Positions 24,661 to 33,544 are shown, numbered from the stretch's first letter. The stretch: DNA of 64,000 bases from Pseudonocardia petroleophila (GCF_014235185.1 NZ_CP060131.1:255501-319500), one strand, 5' to 3'. Notes: generated by a model not told the origin, from the letters alone. A program made the numbers and translations.

Positions 24661-25626
24661 TATACCGACAACCCGCAGCGCAACGTCCCGTTCGCGATCG
24701 TCGACTCCATCGCGATCACCGTGGTGATCTACATCCTGCTGCAGGTCGCGTTCCTCACCGCACTGCCCGCCGACGCACTCGCCGGCGGCTGGGCCACTCT
24801 CTCAGCCTCGGCGACGGCGAGATCGCCGGACCGCTGGCCGGACTGTCGCTGGTGCTGGGTGCGGTGCGGCTGGCCGTGCTGCTGCGCGTCGGCGCCGTGG
24901 TCTCCCCCCGCCGACACCGGCCTGATCTATGCCGGGGGCACCACCCGGCCGGCCTACGCGGGAGCTCGCAACGGCAACGCCCCGCAGGCCCTGACGAGGC
25001 TCACCTCCCGCGGCATACCGCGGGTGTCGATCCTGCTGATGTTCGTCGTCGGCTGCCTGTTCTTCCTGCCCTTCCCCGGGTGGCAGCAGTTCATCGGGTT
25101 CATCACCTCGGCCTTCGCGATCTCGTTCGGCGCCGGGCCGCTGGTCGTCGGGGCGCTGGGCCGCCAGCTGCCCGACCAGGACCGCCCCTTCCGCGTCCCA
25201 GGCGGCGACCTACTGCCCTACCTCGCGTTCCTCGCCTCGGGCCTGCTGGTGTTCTGGGCCGGCTGGGCGATCAACGAGAAGATGCTCATCGCCCTGCTCA
25301 TCGGCTACGCCGTGTTCGCCGCCTACTCGATCTGCAACCGGGCCGCGATGCCGCCGCTGGAGCTGCGCGCCGCATCGTGGTTCCCGCTCTGGGTCGGCGG
25401 CCTCGCCGTGATCAGCTACCTCGGCGACGTCGACTCCGACGCACCCGCCGATCCCGGTCTGCTGCTGAACGGCGGGGACGGCCCGCTCGACCTGATCTGG
25501 GGGCCCGTCGCGGTGGCCGCGCTCAGCGCGGCGGTCTACGCCTACGCGATGGCCGTCCGGCTCCCGGCCGATCGGGCGGCGGCGAACATCAGCCGGCTGC
25601 CCGCGGACGAGCCGGAACTCCGCTGA
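24661..25626 (+). pseudogene. 5'-truncated, frameshifted APC-family amino acid permease
   Basis: The sequence opens directly in the mid-protein motif DNPQRNVPFAIVDSI of APC permeases (normally near residue 230), so the first six or seven helices are missing. After GGWATLS the true frame shifts by one for ~110 bases (GPLAGLSLVLGAVRLAVLLRVGAVVSP is in another frame) and then returns at ADTGLIYAGGTTRPAY. The remaining C-terminal helices and RLPDQDRPFRVPGG motif are intact to TGA 25624-25626. The break lies one base after the palindrome at 24647-24659, as if a promoter had been joined to the 3' half of a gene. Confidence 0.8.
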
Positions 25627-25649
25627 GATCGCGGCGACGACCGGACTGT

Positions 25650-26810
25650 TCACGCGGGCAGCATGCGCGCGCCGCGCTCGACCGCGGCGCGGTGGCAGGG
25701 CAGCGCGGCGTCGCGGAGGTCGACCAGCATCGAGTCGAGTCGCCTGCGGGTCTGGGGGTCCTCGCCGCCGTAGTGCACGATCTCCTCGAGCGCCAGGTGC
25801 AGCAGCCCGGGGAACGTCGGTGTCTCGGTGATCAGGCGCAGCGTCCCCTCGGCGTCGGCGAACCGCCCCGACGGCGTGGGACGGGTGGCGATCCGGCGCA
25901 GCAGGTCGTGCAGGTGGTCGATCGCCTGGGCCGCTGTGGTCGGGTCGTTGAGCGAGGGCGACAGTGCCCGTTCGGCGATGTCGACGAGCTGCCGGAACCT
26001 CAACGTCACATCCTGCTCGTGGGTGCGCTCGGTGTCGAAACTCACGTACCGGCCCAGGTCGTGGGAGCAGTGCCCGTGCACGGCGATCAACGGCGCTCCC
26101 TCGGGCAGGAAGTCGCCGACCGCCGCGAGCATCGTGGACACCGCATCGCAGCGGGTGGCCCGGTCGACCAGTGCGCGGCGGTCGACCGCGACGATCACCC
26201 CGTGCCGTGCCGCGCGGACGATCCGGTCCGGCGCCCCCGCGGGACCGGCCGTCGTCGGCTCCGGCCCTTCGGTCGGGAAGGACGCGTCGAGTGCGGCCCG
26301 GGTCGCTCCCGCGATCCGCTCGACGATCTCGGCGATGCGGATCGAGTTGGCGATGTGGTGGATGTAGGCGATGAAGAAGGCGACGCTGGTGAGCACCAGC
26401 AGGAACGCCACCGTGATGCCGAGAGCAGGCACCACGGCACCCGACTCCGACGTCCCGCGCACCGCGCGCTGCAGCACCATCGCGTAGGTGAACGTCGCGA
26501 CGAAGATCCCGAGCGTCCACTGGATCAGCCGGTCGCGCAGGAAGTCGCGCATCACCCGCGAGGTGAACTGGCCGGCTGCGAGCTGCAGCGCCACGATCGT
26601 GATCGAGAACACCAGGCCGGTGATCGAGATCATCGCCGAGGTGATCGAGGACAGGAAGCTCCGCGCGCTCTCCGGCCCGCCGGGGAAGACCGACGACTCG
26701 GGGACGAGGCCCTCGACCTCGGGCAGCAGCAACGCGAGCGTCAACGCCACCAGCACGCACACGGCCGGGACGAGCCAGAACGTGTTGCGCGACCAGATCA
26801 GCACCCTCAC
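25650..26810 (-). CDS. DUF2254 membrane protein
   Basis: 386 residues matching DUF2254 by layout: four helices in the first ~165 residues, with the family-like SSITSAMISITGLVFSITIVALQLAAGQFTSR (about 54-85) and FIAYIHHIANSIRIAE, followed by a soluble domain (QLVDIAERALSPSLNDPTTAAQAIDHL, a highly typical stretch). The function is unknown. The GTG at 26810 overlaps the stop of a 40-codon reading frame as GTGA, so it is probably translated by coupling. Confidence 0.8.
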   Translation of the reverse strand: MRVLIWSRNTFWLVPAVCVLVALTLALLLPEVEGLVPESSVFPGGPESARSFLSSITSAMISITGLVFSITIVALQLAAGQFTSRVMRDFLRDRLIQWTLGIFVATFTYAMVLQRAVRGTSESGAVVPALGITVAFLLVLTSVAFFIAYIHHIANSIRIAEIVERIAGATRAALDASFPTEGPEPTTAGPAGAPDRIVRAARHGVIVAVDRRALVDRATRCDAVSTMLAAVGDFLPEGAPLIAVHGHCSHDLGRYVSFDTERTHEQDVTLRFRQLVDIAERALSPSLNDPTTAAQAIDHLHDLLRRIATRPTPSGRFADAEGTLRLITETPTFPGLLHLALEEIVHYGGEDPQTRRRLDSMLVDLRDAALPCHRAAVERGARMLPA

Positions 26811-26929
26811 CGGGACGCCGCCGGACCGAGGGCGACGACGCCCTCTCGGGCCGTCGCGCCGTTGCCGCCGACCGGCGCCGTCAGGCGCAGGTCACCGATC
26901 ACGCCGTGGTCCACGATCCGCCCGGGCAT
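26807..26929 (-). CDS. 40-residue leader peptide or GH15 N-terminal remnant
   Basis: ATG 26929 is preceded by a strong ribosome site (GAGGAGG, 6 bases away) and runs 40 codons to a TGA that overlaps the DUF2254 GTG (GTGA). The first half, PGRIVDHGVIGDLRLTAPVG, resembles the start of GH15 glucoamylases (IEDYALIGDLRTAALVG type). The second half does not. It may be the translated stump of a deleted GH15 gene that now drives translation of DUF2254, or a genuine short leader. The overlap and ribosome site are directly visible; the origin is inferred. Confidence 0.55.
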   Translation of the reverse strand: MPGRIVDHGVIGDLRLTAPVGGNGATAREGVVALGPAASR

Positions 26930-26976
26930 CGGGCACCTCCTCAATCGACGACCCCTGTGTATCACTCTTGCCGGAC

Positions 26977-26989
26977 CACAACCGTTGCC
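26977..26989. promoter_or_regulatory. Degenerate palindrome upstream of the DUF2254 unit
   Basis: CACAA-CCG-TTGCC matches CGCAA-N3-TTGCG at 8 of 10 positions. It lies about 50 bases upstream of the 40-codon frame at 26929. Confidence 0.4.
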
Positions 26990-27075
26990 GCGCGGGGCCT
27001 ACACGTGTCGCGCACCGCACGCACATCGGTGAGCCGGCCGGGACGCGAGCAGTCCGCGGGCTAATTGTGCTCTTA

Positions 27076-27122
27076 GGCAAGCGTTGCGTTCTTGTAACCG
27101 AAAGCTCTGCCATGCCGGGTAC
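27076..27122 (+). promoter_or_regulatory. Palindrome plus GGGTAC promoter element before the small membrane gene
   Basis: GGCAA-GCG-TTGCG (27076-27088, 9 of 10) is followed by GGGTAC at 27117-27122. The distance from palindrome centre to the hexamer is 35 bases, the same as at 261-307. An AAGGAG ribosome site begins two bases after the hexamer, so a transcript would have a very short leader. Confidence 0.55.
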
Positions 27123-27131
27123 CAAGGAGTC

Positions 27132-27374
27132 ATGAGCGCTTCGAACGCCCGCGATCCCGAGCGGCTGCAGACCCCCGGCCGCGGACTGGTCCGGGCGAAG
27201 TGGGCCGCGGGTGCGGTCTCCCTGGTCGCGCTGGCCGGGATGTTCGTGACCTCGCTGCACCGGGCGCCGAACCCGGCCTTCTCGACACTCACCGCGGCCG
27301 CTGCGCTCGCGCTGGCCGTCGCCATGGCGGCCGGGGTGTGGCGCCGCCGACGCCGACCGCCGCACCGCCGATGA
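27132..27374 (+). CDS. Small two-helix membrane protein
   Basis: 80 residues, not recognised. Two transmembrane helices (about 23-42 and 49-69) follow a short charged N-terminus (MSASNARDPERLQTPGRGL) and end in a run of arginines (WRRRRRPPHRR). AAGGAG at 27124-27129 sets the ATG at 27132 rather than any upstream start. It lies 25 bases before the second stress-protein copy and shares its promoter. Confidence 0.6.
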   Translation: MSASNARDPERLQTPGRGLVRAKWAAGAVSLVALAGMFVTSLHRAPNPAFSTLTAAAALALAVAMAAGVWRRRRRPPHRR

Positions 27375-27399
27375 ACCACACCGATCTCAGGAGCATCTC

Positions 27400-27863
27400 G
27401 TGCAGAACCCCAGCAAGGTCGTCGCCACCTACCGCGACTACGCCGACGCCCAGCGGGCCGTGGATGCGCTGGCCGACCAGCACTTCCCGGTCGGTGGCCT
27501 CGCGATCGTCGGCGCCAACCTGCAGTCCTACGAGCAGATCACCGGACGGCGCGGCTTCGCCCGGGCAGCCGGCTCCGGGTTCACCAGCGGCGCCCTCACC
27601 GGCGCACTCATCGGCTGGCTGCTCGGCATCTTCAACATCGCCCAGCCACTGGTGTCGGCGCTGGTGATGGCCCTGTTCGGGCTCGTCCTCGGTGGCGTCG
27701 TCGGGCTGGTCTCGGCCTGCTCGCCCACCTGGCCACCGGCGGACGCCGGGACTTCTCCTCGGTCTCCTCGGTCCGGGCCGAGCACTACGACGTGCTGGCC
27801 GTGACCGAGATCGCCGACGAGGCCGAGTTCGCGATCCGGGAGGTGAAACCCGCCGGTACCTGA
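27400..27863 (+). pseudogene. Frameshifted second copy of the YflT-like stress protein
   Basis: It starts with GTG at 27400 (CAGGAG nearby) and matches the protein at 384-848 closely through about residue 102 (FGLVLGGVVGLV). At about 27709 one base is missing relative to the intact copy (GGGCTGGT-CTCGG against GGGCTGGTACTCGG). The correct C-terminus (LLAHLATGGRRDFSSVSSVRAEHYDVLAV to TGA 27861-27863) continues in the next frame. Either this is a true one-base deletion or a sequencing error. The partner Mo gene downstream has its own frameshifts, which favours decay. Confidence 0.75.
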
Positions 27864-27901
27864 ACCGATCCGTCCGAACCGCTCGACGAAAGTGAGCCGA
27901 A

Positions 27902-28570
27902 GTGAAGCACCTTCCACGCCTGGCCGCGGTCGGCGCCACCGCCGCGCTGACCATCGCCCTCAGCGGGTGCGGCAACAGCGAGGAACCCGCCGCCGACCCG
28001 ACCACCCCCGTCCCGAGCAGCAGCCCGAGCGCCACCCCGACCACCGGTGCCGACGAGCAGGGTGTCACCGCGATCTCCGACATCTACGGACCGGCGTGCG
28101 CGCAGGTCCCGGCCGAGGGCGAGGGGTCCGCGGAGGGCATGGTCGACGACCCGGTGGCGACCGCCGCGGGCAACAACCCGCTGCTCGGCACGCTGGCCCA
28201 GGCCGTCGAGGCGGCCGGGCTGGTCGACACCCTCAACGACCCCGAGGCGTCCTACACCGTGTTCGCCCCGGCCGACGCGGCGTTCGAGGCGCTGCCCGCC
28301 GGCACCCTCGACGCTCTGCTCGCCGACCCCCAGGGTCGGCTGACCGAGATCCTCACCTACCACGTCGTCCCGGAGCGCTACGACGCCGAGGGACTCGCCG
28401 AGGCGGGCACCGTCACCACCGTGCAGGGCGATCAGCTCGTCGTCTCCGGTGAGGCCACGGATCTCGTGATCGACGAGCAGGAGCAGGCCGCCGTGCTCTG
28501 CGGCAACATCCCGACGGCGAACGCCACCGTCTTCGTGATCGACAAGGTGCTGATGCCCCCGGCCCCCTGA
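27902..28570 (+). CDS. Fasciclin-domain lipoprotein
   Basis: 222 residues. A lipoprotein signal peptide ends in the lipobox ALSGC with Cys 23, so the protein should be anchored outside the membrane. A Pro/Ser/Thr linker (about 30-50) leads to one fasciclin (FAS1) domain at about 80-218, with NNPLLGTLAQAVEAAGLVDTL, YTVFAPADAAFEALP and LTYHVVPERY. FAS1 proteins mediate adhesion. It starts with GTG at 27902. In copy 1 of this locus only the last ~50 bases survive. A perfect hairpin follows at 28587. Confidence 0.85.
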   Translation: MKHLPRLAAVGATAALTIALSGCGNSEEPAADPTTPVPSSSPSATPTTGADEQGVTAISDIYGPACAQVPAEGEGSAEGMVDDPVATAAGNNPLLGTLAQAVEAAGLVDTLNDPEASYTVFAPADAAFEALPAGTLDALLADPQGRLTEILTYHVVPERYDAEGLAEAGTVTTVQGDQLVVSGEATDLVIDEQEQAAVLCGNIPTANATVFVIDKVLMPPAP

Positions 28571-28586
28571 GTTGATCACGTGCCCC

Positions 28587-28618
28587 GCGCGGGCGGCCCG
28601 TCGTCGGGCCGCCCGCGC
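28587..28618 (+). terminator. Perfect 14-bp hairpin after the fasciclin gene
   Basis: GCGCGGGCGGCCCG and its exact complement flank a TCGT loop, 17 bases after the fasciclin stop. No T-tract follows. It is equivalent to the hairpin at 932-962. Confidence 0.65.
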
Positions 28619-28663
28619 ACCCATCGACACCGGAGCCTCCGCTCGACACCGGAGCCTCCGCCC

Positions 28664-30221
28664 ATGCCGTCCCCTGCCTGCGCCCGATCCATGCCGCACC
28701 CGTCGGGCTGCTCGCCGTCGCCTCGGCCCTCGCCGCGGGCCACCTCGTCGCCGGGCTGCTGCTGACCCCGTCCGGCTCCCCGTTCCTCGCCGTCGGCAAC
28801 GCCGCGATCGACCGCACCCCGACCCCGGTGAAGAACTTCGCCGTGCAGCAGTTCGGCACGAACGACAAGCTCGCGCTGCTGGTCGGGATGGCCGCCGTCA
28901 TCGCGCTCGTTGCCGTCGCCGCCGGGCTCCTGTCGCGGCGCACACCCGTACCCGGCCTCGTGATCGTCGGGCTGCTCGGTGTTCTCGGCCTGCTCGCGGC
29001 AGCCGAACAGGCCGCGTCCGCACCCGCCGTCCTGGCCCCGCTCACCTCCCTCGCCGTCGGGCTCGGGCTCTTCCGGGGACTGCACGGGTTCGCCCGCTCC
29101 ACGCGGCGCGAGCCGGCACCGGACCGGCGCCCACGCGTGCCGCGGCGCGAGTTCATCGTCGCATCCGGGGCGGTCGCGGCCGGGGCCGCGGTGATGGGGG
29201 TCGGCGGCGAGCTGCTGTCGCGCCGCGTCGACGTCGCCGCCTCCCGCGCCGCCGTCGGCCCGCTCGTCCCCGCCGCACCCTCCCCGCCGATCCCGGCCGG
29301 GGCCGCCTTCCCCGAGCTGGGCACCCCCACCTTCCTCACCCCGGCCGCCGAGTTCTACCGCGTCGACGTCAACCTCACCGTGCCCCAGCTCCGCGCCGAG
29401 GACGCCCGGCTGCGGATCACCGGCCTGGTCGACCGCGAGATCGAGCTCACCTACGACGACGTCCGCGCCCACCGGCTCGTCGAGCGCCCGATCACGATGA
29501 CCTGCGTGTCCAACTACGTCGGCGGCCCCTACGTCTCCACCGCCGCGTTCATCGGCGTCCCGCTCACCGACCTCCTGCTCGAGGCCGGCGTCCGGCCCGA
29601 GGCCACCCAGCTGATCGGGCGCTCCGTCGACGGGTTCACCATCGGCACCCCGCTGCGCCGGGTGCTCCAGGCCGAGGACCGCGCGATGCTCGCCATCGGC
29701 ATGAACGGCGAGCCGCTGCTGCCCGAGCACGGGTTCCCCATGCGCACCGTCATCCCCGGCCTCTACGGCTACGTCAGCGCGACCAAGTGGGTCACCGAGC
29801 TGGAGCTCACGACGTTCGACGTCGACCCCTACTGGGAGCAGCGCGGCTGGGACGGCGACCCCGAGGGCATCGTCACGATCAAGACCTCCTCCCGCATCGA
29901 CGCGCCCGGCCCGTTCGAGCAGGTCCCCGCCGGGGAGGTGACCTTTGCCGGCACCTCGTGGGCGCAGACGATCGGGATCGAGCGCGTCGAGATCAGCATC
30001 GACGAGGGGCCTTCGAGGAGACCGAGCTGGGCGCTGAGGTCAACGTGGACACCTGGCGCATGTGGCGGGCCCGCCGCACCCTCGAGCCGGGGCTGCACAC
30101 CGTGACCGTCCGCGCGACGGACCGGTCCGGCCACACCCAGACCGCGGACCGCGTCGGCCCGATCAACCCGGGCCCCGACGGCTCCACCGGCCCGCACAGC
30201 ATCACGTTCACGGTGGCCTGA
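28664..30221 (+). pseudogene. Second copy of the membrane Mo oxidoreductase, frameshifted at both ends
   Basis: It is homologous throughout to the gene at 982-2544. The ATG at 28664 aligns with the intact start but is out of frame with the following helix (LLAVASALAAGHLVAGLLL), so a frameshift lies near 28.7 kb. The main frame then runs through the Mo domain. One base is missing at about 30011 (ACGAGGGGCC-TTCGAG against ACGAGGGGCCGTGGGAG), after which the correct C-terminus continues in another frame to TGA 30219-30221. Two separate lesions make this a pseudogene. Its centre (29203-29933) is nevertheless identical to copy 1. Confidence 0.8.
29203..29933 (+). repeat. 731-bp exact repeat (partner 1525-2255)
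   Basis: Same block as at 1525-2255; see that entry. The pseudogene copy retains perfect identity here while diverging and carrying frameshifts outside it. Confidence 0.8.
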
Positions 30222-30276
30222 CGCGCGGCACAGCTCGGCCCGCCCGCAACCCCGACCGCGCGGGCCGACGGGTACG

Positions 30277-30289
30277 CGCAATCGTTGAA
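30277..30289. promoter_or_regulatory. Degenerate palindrome upstream of the Mo-enzyme operon
   Basis: CGCAA-TCG-TTGAA (8 of 10) lies 185 bases before the ATG at 30474, preceded by GGGTAC at 30270-30275. A half-site CGCAATCA follows at 30432-30439. The remaining bases of the 30222-30473 gap hold no gene I can see. Confidence 0.4.
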
Positions 30290-30473
30290 GTCATCCGGCC
30301 GGCCGGGTCCTCCCCCACGTGTCGTGGTGGTCTGGCCACCCGCCCCCGGCAGCGGCAAGGCCGTCGGCCGCTTCGTGATGCAGGGCGCGGCACAGCCCCG
30401 AGCGCCACCGCGCCGCGGTCGTTTGCCGTGACGCAATCATGGGCACTGTTTCGGTGAGCACGAGGAGGCACTG

Positions 30474-32834
30474 ATGACCGAACGCGACGCCATCGCCAAG
30501 CCCTGGGGAGCCCGAACCCCCTTCCGGCCGGGTGAGCCGTGGCCTGACCGCGTCGACATCCATCTCGCCGGCGGTGTCGACCCGGACGACGTGCAGCGCT
30601 GGGTGCGCACGGCGTCGATGCTGCACTCCAACGGCGACGCGATGGACATCGCCGTGGTGGACGGCCGGATCGTCGGCGTCCGCGGCCGGGTGGAAGACCG
30701 GGTGAACCACGGCCGGCTGGGCCCGAAGGACCTCTACGGCTGGCAGGCCAACGGTTCACAGGACCGGCTGACCCGGCCGCTGGTGCGCGTCGACGGCGGG
30801 CTGGTGGAGACCGACTGGGACACCGCGATGGACCGCGTCGTGACGCGGTCCACGCAACTCCTCGACGAGCGCGGGCCCTCGTCGATCGGCTTCTACACCA
30901 CCGGCCAGCTCATGGCCGAGGAGTACTACACGCTGGCCGCCATCGGGCACGGCGCCATCGGCACCAACCACATGGACGGCAACACCCGGCTGTGCACGGC
31001 CACCGCCGCCGCCGCGCTGAAGGAGACCTTCGCCTGCGACGGGCAACCCGGCTCCTACACCGACGTCGACCACGCCGACGTCATCGCGCTGTTCGGGCAC
31101 AACATGGCCGAGACCCAGACGGTGCTGTGGATGCGCATCCTGGACCGGCTCGCAGGCCCGCAACCGCCCCGGATCGTCTGCGTCGACCCCCGCGACACCC
31201 CGGTGGCGAAGGCGGCCCGCGACAGCGGCGGCGTGCACCTCGCGCCGCTGCCCGGCACCAACGTCGCGCTGATGAACGCGCTGCTGCACGAGATCATCGC
31301 CAACGAGTGGGTCGATCCCGACTACCTCGACGCGCACACCGTCGGCTACGCCGAGCTGCGGGCGCAGGTCGAGGGCTGCACCCCGGAGTGGGCGGGCGGG
31401 ATCTGTCGCCTCGATCCCGCCGAGATCCGCGCGGCCGCGCGCGTGCTCGGGGAGGCGGAGCGGCTGCTCTCCACCGTCCTGCAGGGCTTCTACCAGTCCC
31501 ACCAGGCGTCCGCCGCCGCCGTGCAGGTCAACAACCTGAACCTGGTGCGCGGCATGCTCGGCAGGCCCGGGTGCGGGATCCTGCAGATGAACGGACAGCC
31601 GACCGCGCAGAACACCCGCGAGTGCGGCGCCGACGGCGACATGTCCGGGTTCCGGAACTGGGCCAACGACGCGCACGTGGCCGACCTCGCGCGGCACTGG
31701 AACATCGACCCGATGCAGATCCCGCACATGGCCCCGCCCACGCACGCGATGCAGATGATCCGGTACTGCGAGGAGGGCAGCATCGGGATGCTGTGGGTGT
31801 CGGGCACCAACCCCGCCGTGTCCCTGCCCGACCTCTCGCGGATCCGGTCGATCTTCTCCCAGGACCGGCTGTTCCTGGTGGTGCAGGACATCTTCCTGTC
31901 CGAGACCGCCCAGCTCGCCGACGTGGTCCTGCCCGCCGCCACGTGGGGGGAGAAGACCGGGTGCTTCACCAACGTCGACCGCACCGTCCACCTCTCGGAC
32001 AAGGCGGTCGAGCCGCCCGGGCAGGCCCGGCCCGATCTCGACATCTTCCTCGACTACGCCCGCCGGATGGACTTCCGCGACCGGGACGGACAGCCGTTCC
32101 CGGCGTGGCACGACGCGGAATCCGCCTTCGCCGCGTGGGCCGCCTCCACCGAGGGGCGCCCGTGCGACTACACGGGCCTGTCCCACGAGCGGCTGCGGGC
32201 GGCGCCATCCGGCATCCAGTGGCCGTGCAACGCCGAGCATCCCGACGGCACCGAGCGCCTCTACGTCGACGGCCGGTTCTGGAGCGCGCCGGACCACTGC
32301 GAGAGCTACGGACGCGACATGGTCACCGGCGCGCCGCTGTCCCCGACCGAGTACCGCGCCCTCAACCCGGACGCGAAGGCCGTGCTCAAGGCGGCCGAGT
32401 ACCTCCCGCCGCACGAACCGCCCGGCCCCGAGCACCCCTTCGTCCTGATCACCGGGCGGACGATCTACCACTTCCACACCCGCACCAAGACCGGCCGCGC
32501 CCCGGAGCTGCAGGCCGCGGCGCCGCGGGTCTGGGTCGAGTGCTCCCCCGCCGACGCCGGGCGCCTCGGGCTCACCGACGGCGACCTCGCCGAGGTGGCG
32601 ACGCCGCGCGGCACCCTCCACGCCCACGTCCGCATCACCGGGATCCGCGACGGCGTGCTGTTCGTGCCGTTCCACTACGGCTACTGGGACACCCCCGGAG
32701 GCTCCGCGCCCGACGGGGGCCCCGGCCGCGCGGCCAACGAGCTGACCGCCACCGACTGGGACCCCGTCTCCAAGCAACCGCTGTTCAAGACGGCGGCCGC
32801 GAGCATCACCCCCGTCGAGGGAGGACAGCGATGA
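30474..32834 (+). CDS. Bis-MGD molybdopterin oxidoreductase lacking the N-terminal Fe-S cysteines
   Basis: 786 residues of the DMSO reductase/nitrate reductase superfamily. The usual N-terminal CxxC..C cluster motif is replaced by WVRTASMLHSNGDAMDIAVVDGRIVGVRGR, with no cysteine in the first 150 residues. The rest is canonical: HMDGNTRLCTATAAAALKETF in the Mo-site region, VLQGFYQSHQAS, GRPGCGILQMNGQPTAQNTRECGADG, and the C-terminal MGD domain (VLITGRTIYHFHTRTKTGRAPELQ). It probably works without a [4Fe-4S] cluster; substrate unknown. GAGGAGG upstream supports the ATG. It overlaps the next gene by ATGA. Confidence 0.8.
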   Translation: MTERDAIAKPWGARTPFRPGEPWPDRVDIHLAGGVDPDDVQRWVRTASMLHSNGDAMDIAVVDGRIVGVRGRVEDRVNHGRLGPKDLYGWQANGSQDRLTRPLVRVDGGLVETDWDTAMDRVVTRSTQLLDERGPSSIGFYTTGQLMAEEYYTLAAIGHGAIGTNHMDGNTRLCTATAAAALKETFACDGQPGSYTDVDHADVIALFGHNMAETQTVLWMRILDRLAGPQPPRIVCVDPRDTPVAKAARDSGGVHLAPLPGTNVALMNALLHEIIANEWVDPDYLDAHTVGYAELRAQVEGCTPEWAGGICRLDPAEIRAAARVLGEAERLLSTVLQGFYQSHQASAAAVQVNNLNLVRGMLGRPGCGILQMNGQPTAQNTRECGADGDMSGFRNWANDAHVADLARHWNIDPMQIPHMAPPTHAMQMIRYCEEGSIGMLWVSGTNPAVSLPDLSRIRSIFSQDRLFLVVQDIFLSETAQLADVVLPAATWGEKTGCFTNVDRTVHLSDKAVEPPGQARPDLDIFLDYARRMDFRDRDGQPFPAWHDAESAFAAWAASTEGRPCDYTGLSHERLRAAPSGIQWPCNAEHPDGTERLYVDGRFWSAPDHCESYGRDMVTGAPLSPTEYRALNPDAKAVLKAAEYLPPHEPPGPEHPFVLITGRTIYHFHTRTKTGRAPELQAAAPRVWVECSPADAGRLGLTDGDLAEVATPRGTLHAHVRITGIRDGVLFVPFHYGYWDTPGGSAPDGGPGRAANELTATDWDPVSKQPLFKTAAASITPVEGGQR

Positions 32835-33316
32835 GCAAGCTGCCCCTGGTGCTGCGGGAACTGCACCGCTCCGAGACCAGCCTCGCCCGCGACCTGCTCG
32901 CCGTGGCCGACCGGCACCAGGTCGACCACGAGATCTTCCACGTCGGCCGCGACATCGCCGCCTGGTCGCAGACCCACGTGCGCCTGCTCTCCGAGATCGG
33001 CCACGACCACGGCCTGGAGCTCGACCCCGCGCCCCGCTGGACCGTCCCTGCGCTGTCCTCGCTCACCCGACGGCTCAGCACCGCCACCGTCCACCGACCC
33101 GAGTCCGGACTGCTGCTGCTCGCCGACCTGCGCCGGGTGCACCGCAAGGCCGCGGGCGTCTCACTGGACTGGGAACTCCTCGCCCAGTCGGCCCAGGCCA
33201 TGCGGCAGGGCGAACTGCTCGCCCTCGCGCAGTCCTGCCACCCCCGGACCGTTCGCCAGATGAAGTGGGCGAACGCGCACCTCAAGGCCAGCTCGCCCCA
33301 GATCATCGCGTCATGA
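32831..33316 (+). CDS. Small alpha-helical partner of the Mo enzyme, unknown
   Basis: 161 residues, not recognised. The sequence is rich in helices and histidines (LHRSETSLARDLLAVADRHQVDHEIFHVGRDIAAWSQTHVRLLSEIGHDHG), reminiscent of ferritin-like or hemerythrin-like bundles, though no known metal-binding pattern is complete. It starts with ATG 32831 overlapping the Mo-enzyme stop (ATGA), so the two are made together. A dedicated chaperone or electron-transfer partner is plausible but unproven. Confidence 0.65.
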   Translation: MSKLPLVLRELHRSETSLARDLLAVADRHQVDHEIFHVGRDIAAWSQTHVRLLSEIGHDHGLELDPAPRWTVPALSSLTRRLSTATVHRPESGLLLLADLRRVHRKAAGVSLDWELLAQSAQAMRQGELLALAQSCHPRTVRQMKWANAHLKASSPQIIAS

Positions 33317-33322
33317 CCGCAC

Positions 33323-33510
33323 CACCGCGCGGTCATCATCGTGCAGCAGGTCGACGGCAACCTGGTGCAGCCGCTGGTGATGGGCCGGGCCACCCGGTTG
33401 AGCGCGTTCACCGTCATCGTCGCCGTGACCGCGGGCGCCGCACTGCTCGGCGTGCTCGGGGCCTTCCTCGCGGTCCCGACGGCGGCCTGCCTGGCCCCAG
33501 GCCGCCGCCT
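33323..33510 (+). pseudogene. 3' fragment of an AI-2E/PerM-family transporter
   Basis: About 60 codons read VIIVQQVDGNLVQPLVMGRATRL followed by a hydrophobic stretch ending GVLGAFLAVPTAA, the hallmark C-terminal motif of AI-2E (PerM/YdiK) membrane proteins. There is no start and no upstream part of the gene. It lies just after the stop of the preceding gene and before the convergent DUF2252 gene. Confidence 0.75.
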
Positions 33511-33544
33511 TCGGCCGCGAACACCGTTCCGATCCCTGATCCCG

